Assembly: GCA_014841835.1 (NCBI GenBank)
Contig: JACYUQ010000001.1
Span: 372,001 to 436,000 of the forward strand
Direction of reading: 5' to 3'
Origin: Oxalobacteraceae sp. CFBP 13730
GTDB lineage: Bacteria > Pseudomonadota > Gammaproteobacteria > Burkholderiales > Burkholderiaceae_D
DNA: 64,000 nt
A program made the position numbers and the translations under genes. Below are positions 45,894 to 54,420 of this stretch, one piece after another (position 1 is the stretch's first letter; every line of letters begins with the position of its first letter). Under the pieces are notes generated by a model. That model searched no databases. It saw only the letters and a list, made by a program, of their open reading frames with translations, and was not told the origin of the DNA.

Positions 45894-47294
45894 ATGACAC
45901 TTCCCGTCCTGCTCAACCTGGCCATTGCCCTGGCCGTCTGCGTTTTCCTGTACCGGTTGCAGGCCAACCATGTTTCGTTCACCAAGCGCGTGTTCGCCGG
46001 CCTCGGTCTTGGCGTCGTGCTCGGCGCCGCGCTGCAGGTGATGTACGGCGTGGGTGAACCCGAAATCAAGGCCACCAATGAATGGCTGAACGTGATCGGC
46101 AGTGGCTATGTCCAGCTGCTGCAGATGATCATCATTCCATTGATCATGGTCTCGATCATCCAGGCGATCCTGAAGCTGCGCGACGCCTCGTCGCTTGGCA
46201 AGATCAGCACACTGACGATCGGCATCCTGCTCATCACGACCATCGTGGCGGCCTCCATCGGCATCCTGATGGCCAAGCTGTTCGGCCTGACGGCGGTCGG
46301 CCTGACCTCCACCGCCGCCGAAGTCGCACGCGGCGAGTACATGCAGGGCAATCTGGCGGCGGCCAAGGAACTGTCGCTGCCGTCGCTGCTGCTGTCCTTC
46401 ATCCCGGCCAACCCGTTCCTCGACATGACCGGTGCGCGCAAGACGTCGACCATCGCGGTGGTGGTGTTCTCGATCTTCATCGGCGTCTCGGCCACCGGCA
46501 TCGCCGGCAAGAAGCCGGAAGTGTTCACGTCGTTCAGCAGCTTCGTGCACGTCGCGCACGTGATCGTGATGCGCATGGTCACGCTGGTGCTGCGCCTGAC
46601 CCCGTACGGCGTGTTCGCGCTGATGGCCAAGGTGGTCTCGAGCTCGAGCTGGCAAGACATTCTTGGCCTGCTCAATTTCGTGGTTGCCTCGTATGCCGCG
46701 CTGGCGCTGATGTTCTGCGTCCACCTGGCGATGGTCGCAGCGTCCGGCCTGAAGCCATGGCGCTATGTGAAGAAGATCTTCCCGGTGCTGGTCTTTGCGT
46801 TCACGTCGCGCACCAGCGCCGGCTCGATCCCGATGAGCGTGGCCACGCAGACTGCGCGTCTGGGCACGCCGGAAGGCACGGCCAACTTCGCCGCCTCGTT
46901 CGGTGCCACGATCGGCCAGAATGGCTGCGCCGGCATCTACCCGGCCATGCTGGCGGTGATGATCGCGCCAACGGTCGGCGTCGATCCGTTCACGGCCGCG
47001 TTCCTGCTGCCACTGCTGGCGATCATCGCCTTCGGCTCGATCGGCGTGGCCGGCGTCGGTGGTGGCGCCACGTTCGCGGCGTTGATCGTGCTGTCGGCCA
47101 TGGACTTGCCGGTGGCGCTCGCGGGCCTGTTGATCTCGGTCGAACCGCTGATCGACATGGGCCGTACAGCCCTGAACGTCAGCGGCTCCATTGCCGCCGG
47201 CACCGTTACCAGCCGGGTCATGGGACAGACCGACATGCGGGTGTTCGAGGATGACGCCGACATCAACCTGGACAGCGAGGCGCGGGCCGTCTGA
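45894..47294 (+). CDS. tcyP: L-cystine/dicarboxylate:cation symporter, TcyP-like
   Basis: A 466-residue DAACS-family transporter with about eight transmembrane helices and two re-entrant loops. The loop FTSRTSAGSIPMSVATQTARLG and the segment FGATIGQNGCAGIYPAMLAVM match YdjN/TcyP, the sodium-dependent cystine importer, more than glutamate or C4-dicarboxylate carriers. The ATG at 45894 is preferred over an upstream TTG at 45846 because the protein then begins with the first helix. Single gene divergent from the chemoreceptor. Confidence 0.85.
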   Translation: MTLPVLLNLAIALAVCVFLYRLQANHVSFTKRVFAGLGLGVVLGAALQVMYGVGEPEIKATNEWLNVIGSGYVQLLQMIIIPLIMVSIIQAILKLRDASSLGKISTLTIGILLITTIVAASIGILMAKLFGLTAVGLTSTAAEVARGEYMQGNLAAAKELSLPSLLLSFIPANPFLDMTGARKTSTIAVVVFSIFIGVSATGIAGKKPEVFTSFSSFVHVAHVIVMRMVTLVLRLTPYGVFALMAKVVSSSSWQDILGLLNFVVASYAALALMFCVHLAMVAASGLKPWRYVKKIFPVLVFAFTSRTSAGSIPMSVATQTARLGTPEGTANFAASFGATIGQNGCAGIYPAMLAVMIAPTVGVDPFTAAFLLPLLAIIAFGSIGVAGVGGGATFAALIVLSAMDLPVALAGLLISVEPLIDMGRTALNVSGSIAAGTVTSRVMGQTDMRVFEDDADINLDSEARAV

Positions 47295-47389
47295 TGCTGT
47301 TAGAAGCCGGCCGTGCACGGAACAATCGTGCGCTGAGGCCGTCGTGAAACCTTCTATGATGACGCCAAGATAACTTTTTGGCGGACTTC

Positions 47390-48151
47390 ATGGAACAAAA
47401 ATGGCCACAGCAAATCTGGGTCGTCCGGCACGGACAAAGCGCCGGCAATGTCGCGCGCGACCTGGCTGAAGCAGCCGCGGGGCACCGCATCGACATCGCC
47501 GAGCGCGATGTCGACGTGCCATTGTCCGGGCTGGGCGAACGCCAGTCCGACGCCCTCGGCGCCTGGTTCGCGTCGCTGCCCGAGGCGCAGCGCCCGACCG
47601 TCGTACTGCATTCGCCGTACGTGCGCGCGACCGAAACCGCCAACCTCGTGATGCGCCACCTGGACCGCAACGACCTGTGTGTGCGCGAAGACGAGCGCCT
47701 GCGCGAGAAGGAATTCGGCGTACTCGACCGCCTGACCACGCACGGCATCGCGCACGATTTTCCCGACCTCTACGAGCAGCGCCATCACGTTGGCAAGTTC
47801 TATTTCCGCCCTCCCGGCGGCGAAAGCTGGTGCGACGTGATCCTGCGCCTGCGCAGTGTCATGGATACGATCGAACGGGAATTTGCCGGCGAGCGCGTGC
47901 TGATCGTTGCGCACCAGGTCACGGTCAATTGCTTCCGCTACCTGTTCGAACACCTCACCGAAGCGCAGATCCTCGAATTCGACCGCAATGGCGATGTCCC
48001 GAACTGCTCCGTCACGTCCTACGAATTCGATCCCGAGGCCGGCAAGCGCGGCGACCTGTCGCTGCGCCTGGTCAATTTCGTCGCGCCGCTGGAAGAGACC
48101 GGCACCCCGGTCACGGTGGCCAAGGACGTCGCCTCCGCGCCCAACGCGTAG
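47390..48151 (+). CDS. Histidine phosphatase family protein
   Basis: A 253-residue phosphoglycerate-mutase-like protein. Catalytic VVRHGQSAGN at the start, HSPYVRATETA, the acidic DERLREKEFGVLDR block, and the second histidine in VLIVAHQVTVNCFRY. The DIAERDVDVPLSGLGERQSDALG block is typical. Substrate unknown. The ATG at 47390 is preferred over a TTG 12 bases upstream. The nnrD-like gene starts 11 bases after its stop, so the two are probably cotranscribed. Confidence 0.85.
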   Translation: MEQKWPQQIWVVRHGQSAGNVARDLAEAAAGHRIDIAERDVDVPLSGLGERQSDALGAWFASLPEAQRPTVVLHSPYVRATETANLVMRHLDRNDLCVREDERLREKEFGVLDRLTTHGIAHDFPDLYEQRHHVGKFYFRPPGGESWCDVILRLRSVMDTIEREFAGERVLIVAHQVTVNCFRYLFEHLTEAQILEFDRNGDVPNCSVTSYEFDPEAGKRGDLSLRLVNFVAPLEETGTPVTVAKDVASAPNA

Positions 48152-48162
48152 GGTTACCTGCC

Positions 48163-49140
48163 ATGGACGCGAACCAGGTACACGACGTCGACGCCGCCAT
48201 GCTGGCCGCCTGGCCGCTGCCGCAACCGGGCACCGGGGGCGACAAGGAAATGCGCGGCCACATCCTGATCATCGGCGGCTCGCGCGAGATGCCGGGCGCC
48301 ATCATCCTGGCGGCCACGGCGGCGCTGCGCGCGGGGGCCGGCAAGCTCACGATCGCGACCGGCGCCAGCGTGGCCCAGCTGGTGGCGCTGGCGATGCCCG
48401 AGGCGCGCGTCATTGGCCTCACCGAGCACGCTACCGATGGCTTCAGCCTTGATGCCGTGGCCAGCCTCGACCCGCTGGCCGATCGCGTCAACGCCGTGCT
48501 GGTCGGTCCCGGCATGCGCGACGAAGTGAGCACGGCGCGCCTGGTGCATGCACTGTTGCCGCGCCTGGTCGAGGCGGATGTTGGCCTGGTGCTCGACGCC
48601 TGCGCAATGGACGTCCTGCTGTATCCGCCAGAGAACTGGCCGGAGGGCAAGCCGATGCGCTTCGAGCGCCCCGTGATCATGACGCCGCACTGCGGCGAAA
48701 TGGCCCATTTGACCGGCATTGACAAGGATTGCATCATCGGCCTGCCCGATGCACCGGCCCTGGCCGCGGCGCGCGACTGGAACGCCGTGATCGCGCTCAA
48801 GGGTGCACGCACCGTCGTCGCCGCACCGGACGGCACACTGTGGCAGCACGAAGGCGCCGGCAATATCGGATTGGCCAGTTCCGGCTCGGGCGACGTGCTG
48901 GCCGGCATCATCGGCGGTCTGCTGGCGCGCGGGGCGACCGAAACGCAGGCCGCCTGCTGGGGCGTGGCACTGCATGCGCGCGCCGGCGACCGGCTGGCGC
49001 AGCGGCTGGGCACGCTCGGCTATCTGGCACGGGAAATCGCCGCCGAGGTGCCAGCATTGCTGGAACAGATCAGTCGGCAGGACGGGTCAGCAGCAGAGGC
49101 GGCAAAGCCGGCGTCGGGCGACGTGCACCTGGGAACGTAG
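48163..49140 (+). CDS. nnrD: ADP-dependent NAD(P)H-hydrate dehydratase
   Basis: A 325-residue ribokinase-like dehydratase that repairs hydrated NAD(P)H. Family marks: GHILIIGGSREMPGAIILAATAALRAGAGKLTI near the N-terminus, VMTPHCGEMAHLTG, VIALKGARTVVAAPDG, and the nucleotide site GNIGLASSGSGDVLAGIIGGLLARG. The epimerase domain (NnrE) that is often fused to it is absent. It probably shares a transcript with the upstream phosphatase gene. Confidence 0.92.
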   Translation: MDANQVHDVDAAMLAAWPLPQPGTGGDKEMRGHILIIGGSREMPGAIILAATAALRAGAGKLTIATGASVAQLVALAMPEARVIGLTEHATDGFSLDAVASLDPLADRVNAVLVGPGMRDEVSTARLVHALLPRLVEADVGLVLDACAMDVLLYPPENWPEGKPMRFERPVIMTPHCGEMAHLTGIDKDCIIGLPDAPALAAARDWNAVIALKGARTVVAAPDGTLWQHEGAGNIGLASSGSGDVLAGIIGGLLARGATETQAACWGVALHARAGDRLAQRLGTLGYLAREIAAEVPALLEQISRQDGSAAEAAKPASGDVHLGT

Positions 49141-49430
49141 CTCACTGGCAGTCACCGTAAGTGTGTAAATAATGTTACCAATTTCCGTAAGTGTGCGGTA
49201 TCTAACGAACCAGCTGTCGGGCTTGCGGTCTAATCGACACAGATGCATTGGAACACATTGAAGTGGAACAAGATTTACTGAAGTACGCACCGGGGCCGCG
49301 TATTGCGTGGGTACCCTCACCGTTTCACCAGCGCCGATCGCGTGTCGGTGGAACTGACCTGGCGCCGCAATGTCCCGAGATCGATTCGGACCCTGCGGCA
49401 CACAAATAGACGTCAATCGAGGAGTCAAAA
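49141..49430. other. Intergenic region with an 11-bp direct repeat
   Basis: A 290-bp gap without a convincing gene. CCGTAAGTGTG occurs twice, at 49155-49165 and 49185-49195, 30 bp apart on the same strand, a possible operator pair. The promoter of the lipoprotein gene should lie here but no good -35/-10 pair stands out. Confidence 0.4.
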
Positions 49431-49832
49431 ATGAATGCAATGACCAAGGCACCAAAAATCCTGCTGACCGCTGCCGTGCTGGCAACCCTGCTGGGCGCAT
49501 GCAAGAAAGACGAAGCAGCGACCACCACGACCGTTCCAGCCGACACCTCGGCCACCATGCCTAGCGGCACCTCGGGCGCCACCGGCACCATGGGTGACAC
49601 CGGCACCGGCGCAACCGGCACCGGCACCACGGGTACGGGCGACATGGGCACGGGCGCTGCTGCTGGCACCACCGGCACCACCACCGATACGTCGGGCGCG
49701 GCTGGCACCACCGGTACCACTGGCGCCACCGGCACCACGGGCATGACCGGCACCGCAGAAGGCGCCACCAGCCCACAGACCACCGATCCAACCAGCACCA
49801 CCACGCCGCCAACCGGCACGACCGGCAAGTAA
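49431..49832 (+). CDS. Thr/Gly/Ala-rich low-complexity lipoprotein
   Basis: A 133-residue protein with a lipoprotein signal ([14 protein letters not shown]), lipidated Cys at residue 24, and a short charged start (KKDE). The rest is almost only Thr, Gly, Ala with some Ser, Pro and Asp, in irregular GTTG/TGTG/GATG units encoded by repeated GGCACC codon pairs. GAGGAG precedes the ATG. It should be a secreted, disordered, surface- or periplasm-exposed lipoprotein. Function unknown. Confidence 0.8.
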   Translation: MNAMTKAPKILLTAAVLATLLGACKKDEAATTTTVPADTSATMPSGTSGATGTMGDTGTGATGTGTTGTGDMGTGAAAGTTGTTTDTSGAAGTTGTTGATGTTGMTGTAEGATSPQTTDPTSTTTPPTGTTGK

Positions 49833-49890
49833 TTGCGGTCAAACGACTGAACATTGCCCCGCAGGCTGAGGCAGCGTCAGTGCAGCATGG

Positions 49891-49922
49891 CAGCCCGGCT
49901 TCTCAGTCGGGCTGTTTGTTTT
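49891..49922 (+). terminator. Terminator of the lipoprotein gene, overlapping the end of the kinase gene
   Basis: CAGCCCG and CGGGCTG pair around a 10-nt loop, followed by TTTGTTTTG. The stop codon of the convergent kinase gene lies in the loop. Confidence 0.75.
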
Positions 49923-52900
49923 GGGACGGCGCTGGCGGCAATGCCGGCATCCCCTCTGCCACGTCGCGGATCAATTGTTCAACAACGAGAAAATCGGCCG
50001 GCTTGGTCAGATGATGATCGAACCCCGCCTGGCTTGAGCGCCGCCGGTCCTGCTCTGCCCCCCAGCCCGTGAGAGCGATCAGCCTCGCGCCTTGCATGCC
50101 GGGTATGCGGCGCAGCGCTTCGGCTGCGTCATACCCGGTCATGTCGGGCAGCCCGATATCGAGGAACACGATGTGCGGCAGCAGCGCGGCCGCCTGCAGC
50201 AGGGCCGTGGCACCATCGTGCACGGCCGTCACCGCATGCCCGTTCATCTCGAGCAGCGCCTGCAGCGTCTCGGCCGCATCGACGTTATCGTCCACCACCA
50301 GGATCCGCAGCACACCCGGCTCGGTGCGCGTTACCGGCAACGCGGCCACGGCCGCCGCGGGGGGCGTGGCGCTGTCGGCCGGCAATGGCAGCCAGACCGT
50401 GAACTGGCTGCCCTGACCGACTCCGGCACTGCTGGCGGCCACCCGGCCGCCATGCAGCTTCACCAGGCGCTGCACCAGGTTCAAGCCAACACCCAGGCCG
50501 CCCTGCGCCATCTCGGCGCCAGCATGGGCCTGCGCGTACATGTCGAACACGCCCTGCAGCGCATCGGCGGCAATGCCGATGCCATTGTCCAGCACCGAGA
50601 TCGCGACTTCATCGCCTTCGATCTGCGCCCGGATTTCCAGCGCCCCGCCCGGTGGCGTGTACTTGGCCGCGTTGTTGAGCAGGTTGCTCAGGATCTGGGC
50701 CACGCGATGGCGATCGGCGTGCAGTCCCACGTGCCCATCGGGCAGATGCACGGCCAGCGCGTGGCGGCCACGCTCGACCAGCGGCATGCTCATGTCGACG
50801 GCTTCGCGCACCGCGTCGGCCAGCAGCACACGCTCGTAGCGCAGCGTGACCTTGCCTTCGGCCAGGCGCGCCATGTCGAGCAGATCGTCCACCAGATGCA
50901 CCATGTGATCGACCTGGCGCCGCATGATCGCCTGCACATCGCCGCTGGCCGCACCGATGCGCATCAGCTCCAGGCCCGAGCGGATCGGCGCCAGCGGATT
51001 GCGCAGTTCATGCGCGAGCGTAAACAGGAAGTCGCTCTGCGCCCGGTTCTTCGCGCCCAGTTCGCGCGCCAGCCGGTGCAGTTCCTGTTCGGCCTGCTTC
51101 TGGCTGTCGATGTCGAGCGTGACACCGTCGAAGCGTTCGGGCTGGCCATTCTTGTCCAGACCACACCAGCCGATGGCGCGCAACCAGCGCGGCGCGGCGT
51201 CGCCGCCGTCCGCTGCCGCAACGCGCGTACGGAATTCAAGGTCCAGCGGCGCGCCGGCCCGCACTGCGTGCTCGATGCTCTCGGCCAGGCGTTCGCGGTC
51301 TTCGCGATCGACTGCTGCCAGCAGCTCGCTCACCGACGCGGGGCGCCCGATGTCGACACCGAAATGCAGGGCCATCTCGGCATTGATCTGGAAATGCGTG
51401 AACGGCACGTCGGCGTACCAGACGCCGATATCGCCCGCCTCGGACACACGCTCGAAGCGCTCCTGTAACAGCTTGCGCGCATGCACGTCGATCACGGTAC
51501 CGACATAGCCATCCGGCTCCCCGGCGGCATCCACGCGCGGCAGGCCGGCATCGATGAACCAGCGGTAGCTGCCGTCGTGGCCGCGCAGGCGGTAGTCGAG
51601 CGAAAACGGCTGGCGCGCCGCACTGGCGGCCATGAAGATCTCGCCCGAACGCGCGGCGTCATCGGGGTGCACGTTCTCGAGCCAGCCCATCCCCAGGTCC
51701 TGCTCGGGCGTGCGGCCGGTGTAGTCATACCAGCGCCGGCTCAGATAGGTGCACAGGCTGTCGTTGTCGGTGGTCCAGAGCATCGCGGGTGAAGCATCGA
51801 TCAGCGCCCGCACATGCGCTTCGCGCGCCTGTGCATCGCGTGCGTTCTGGCGCCGCTCGCGGCCCAGCGCCACCTGGGTGCCGATGCGCGCCAGCAGCTC
51901 GTTGGCCGAAAACGGCTTGACCAGATAGTCGTCGGCACCGGCCTGCAAGCCCTCGACCTTGGCTTCTTCGCCGGCGCGCGCCGACAGCAGCATCACGGGC
52001 AGATGACGCAGCGACTCGCTGGCGCGCACCTTGGCGATCAGGCCGAAGCCGTCCAGGCGCGGCATCATCACATCCGACAGCAACAGGTCGGGCGGGTCCA
52101 GCAACGCCATCTCATAAGCTGCCTGGCCGTCGGCCACCGCGCGCACGTCGGCATGCGGTTCGAGCAGCGATTTCAGATAGGCGCGCATGTCGTTGTTGTC
52201 GTCGGCGACCAGGATGCGTGGTCGCGGGTCATGCTGCGCTTCGTGCTGCACCTTGGACTGCGCGGGCGCGCTCGTGTCCGGGTCCGAATCCGGCGCCGGC
52301 GCAGCGCCCTCCTGCGTGTCGGGCAGCCAGCGCATTGCTTCCTCGACGAACGCCGCGCCCATGCGCTGGCGATCGCCCATCGCCTCCGGCGCCTGCACGA
52401 TGCGGTCCGCCGGCAGATGGGCGTCGCCAAACGGCAGGTCGACATCGAAGCGTGTGCCTTCGCCGAAGGTGCTCGACACCGCGATCGTCCCGCCGTGCAG
52501 GCGCACCAGTTCCTGGATCAGCGCCAGGCCAATGCCGGTGCCTTCATAGGTCCGGCCCGGCGCGCCCTCGATGCGGTGGAAGCGCTCGAACATGCGCGGC
52601 AGTTCGTGCTCGGGAATCCCGGTGCCGGTGTCCTGCACCGACAGCCGCGCCATGCCGGCATGTTCGCGCAGGCGCACCGTCACGCCGCCGTGCAGCGTGA
52701 ACTTGAAGGCGTTCGACAGCAAATTGAAGACGATCTTTTCCCACATGTCGCGATCGACGAACACCGGCTGGGTCAGTGGCTGCAGATCGACGGTGTAATC
52801 CAGGCCACCCTTGGCCATGGCCGATTCGAACACGCCGGCCAGGTCGACCGTCAGGCGCGCGAGGTCGACCGGCATGTAGCTGGCCTGCACGCGGCCCGCT

Positions 52901-54150
52901 TCGATGCGCGAAAAGTCGAGCAGCGAATTGACCAGCTTGAGCAGGCGCAGCGAATTGCGGTGCGTGAGTTCGATGCGCTGGCGCTGGATCGCATTCATCG
53001 ACTCAGGCGCATCGGCCAGCGCATCGTCGAGCGGGCCCAGGATCAGCGTCAGCGGCGTGCGGAACTCATGCGAGACGTTCGAGAAGAACGCCGTCTTGGC
53101 GCGGTCGATCTGGGCCAGTTCTTCGGCGCGGCGCTGTTCCTGCTCATAGGCGACGACGTTGCCCACCGCGGTATTGACGGCCGCGCCAAGCAAGGCGTAG
53201 AAGTTGCGGTAGTCGGCGTCGAGCGCGCGGCGCACGCTGACCCCGGCCACGACAAAGCCGAACAACGCCTGCTGGCCGGGCAAGGTCAGTGGCAGCACCA
53301 GCGCCGAGCGCGGCGCGTCGTCGTACGGTCCACAGGCAATACCGCCGAGGCGCGCCGCGACGTCATCGACCTGATGGACGCCGTGCGACGCACTGCTGCG
53401 GGCAAACGGCCAGATGCTGTCGTCAACGGCGCTTGACTCGGGCGCCAGCGCACTGCCCGGCGTCAGCCCGGCGCTGCCGCGCAGCACCAGCATGCCGGTC
53501 TCGGCATCGATCTGGTAAAACAGCACGAACGGCACGTCCGCCGTCATCTGCGCGCAGTGGCTGGCCAGCTGCGTGCCGATCTCACCGATCGAGCGCACGC
53601 CCGCCAGGCTGGCGGTCAGGTCGCGCAAGCCCTTGCTGCGGCGCGCGCTGAGCACCTGGGCCGTGGTTTCGGTAATCGGGTGGAAGATTCCGCCGATCGC
53701 GCCCGACTCGTCGCGGATCGGCGAGAACGAGAACGTCATATTGGCTTCTTCGAGGTAGCCGCTGCGATCCAGAAACATCTGCTGGTCGCGGATATACGCA
53801 CCGGAGCCCTGGTGCGCCAGTTCGAAGGCCTCACCCACGACCGGCAGGGCCGAGGCCCAGACCACCTTGAACGGCGCGCCCATGGCCGCCGGATGCAGGT
53901 CGCCACAGATCGGGCGGTAGGCGTCGTTGTAGATCTGGATGTCATCCGGACCCCAGCAGACCAGGATCGGGAACGTCGAGGACAGGCACAGGCTGACCGA
54001 TGTGCGCAGACTCTGCGGCCATCCGGACGGCGCGCCGAGCGGTGTGGCCGACCAGTCCATGCTGCGGATCAGTTCACCCATCTCGCCCCCACCGGCGAGC
54101 CAATTCAGGTCGTCATTGGCGAACAAGGCGATGGGCTGGACGACGGGCAT
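49903..54150 (-). CDS. Hybrid sensor kinase with two kinase cores and two receivers
   Basis: A 1415-residue cytoplasmic protein. Order: PAS-like N-terminus (about 25-165), GAF (about 175-335), HisKA with His361 (SHEFRTPLTL), HATPase (NLLSNAFKF, GTGIGLAL), receiver 1 with Asp693 (LLSDVMMPRLDG), two PAS domains (about 780-890 and 900-1015), a second HisKA with His1047 (AHELRNPLAP), second HATPase (NLLNNAAKY, GGLGVGLNL), and receiver 2 with Asp1331 (FLDIGLPDMTG). All phosphotransfer residues are present in both halves. The last 380 residues are paralogous to the C-terminus of the kinase at 19130. No transmembrane segment. AAGG lies about 10 nt before the ATG. Confidence 0.92.
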   Translation of the reverse strand: MPVVQPIALFANDDLNWLAGGGEMGELIRSMDWSATPLGAPSGWPQSLRTSVSLCLSSTFPILVCWGPDDIQIYNDAYRPICGDLHPAAMGAPFKVVWASALPVVGEAFELAHQGSGAYIRDQQMFLDRSGYLEEANMTFSFSPIRDESGAIGGIFHPITETTAQVLSARRSKGLRDLTASLAGVRSIGEIGTQLASHCAQMTADVPFVLFYQIDAETGMLVLRGSAGLTPGSALAPESSAVDDSIWPFARSSASHGVHQVDDVAARLGGIACGPYDDAPRSALVLPLTLPGQQALFGFVVAGVSVRRALDADYRNFYALLGAAVNTAVGNVVAYEQEQRRAEELAQIDRAKTAFFSNVSHEFRTPLTLILGPLDDALADAPESMNAIQRQRIELTHRNSLRLLKLVNSLLDFSRIEAGRVQASYMPVDLARLTVDLAGVFESAMAKGGLDYTVDLQPLTQPVFVDRDMWEKIVFNLLSNAFKFTLHGGVTVRLREHAGMARLSVQDTGTGIPEHELPRMFERFHRIEGAPGRTYEGTGIGLALIQELVRLHGGTIAVSSTFGEGTRFDVDLPFGDAHLPADRIVQAPEAMGDRQRMGAAFVEEAMRWLPDTQEGAAPAPDSDPDTSAPAQSKVQHEAQHDPRPRILVADDNNDMRAYLKSLLEPHADVRAVADGQAAYEMALLDPPDLLLSDVMMPRLDGFGLIAKVRASESLRHLPVMLLSARAGEEAKVEGLQAGADDYLVKPFSANELLARIGTQVALGRERRQNARDAQAREAHVRALIDASPAMLWTTDNDSLCTYLSRRWYDYTGRTPEQDLGMGWLENVHPDDAARSGEIFMAASAARQPFSLDYRLRGHDGSYRWFIDAGLPRVDAAGEPDGYVGTVIDVHARKLLQERFERVSEAGDIGVWYADVPFTHFQINAEMALHFGVDIGRPASVSELLAAVDREDRERLAESIEHAVRAGAPLDLEFRTRVAAADGGDAAPRWLRAIGWCGLDKNGQPERFDGVTLDIDSQKQAEQELHRLARELGAKNRAQSDFLFTLAHELRNPLAPIRSGLELMRIGAASGDVQAIMRRQVDHMVHLVDDLLDMARLAEGKVTLRYERVLLADAVREAVDMSMPLVERGRHALAVHLPDGHVGLHADRHRVAQILSNLLNNAAKYTPPGGALEIRAQIEGDEVAISVLDNGIGIAADALQGVFDMYAQAHAGAEMAQGGLGVGLNLVQRLVKLHGGRVAASSAGVGQGSQFTVWLPLPADSATPPAAAVAALPVTRTEPGVLRILVVDDNVDAAETLQALLEMNGHAVTAVHDGATALLQAAALLPHIVFLDIGLPDMTGYDAAEALRRIPGMQGARLIALTGWGAEQDRRRSSQAGFDHHLTKPADFLVVEQLIRDVAEGMPALPPAPSQNKQPD

Positions 54151-54337
54151 GGGGCTGGACCTTACGGGGAAAAGAACGACGGCGTGGCACTGCGCGAAGG
54201 CGCATTAACTGTTGTGCATGCTGCTTGATGGCAAGGCAACTTGCAGGACAGCCGCTATTAGACCATAACCCGTCGCCCGCTGGTTGCCGTCATGCTATTT
54301 TGCAACGCAAATTCGATCACCACAAGTCACCATGAAT

Positions 54338-54370
54338 GAGAAACGGCCAGTACATGACTGGCCATTTCTC
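54338..54370 (-). terminator. Hairpin terminator downstream of the RND operon
   Basis: GAGAAA-GGCCAGT and its inverted complement pair with one mismatch around a 5-nt loop, 50 bases after the RND pump stop. The remainder of 54151-54420 shows no gene. Confidence 0.65.
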
Positions 54371-54420
54371 ACTCTTGGGCAATGTTGGCAGGACGACGTG
54401 CGGTGCCCTGCCCTGATGGA

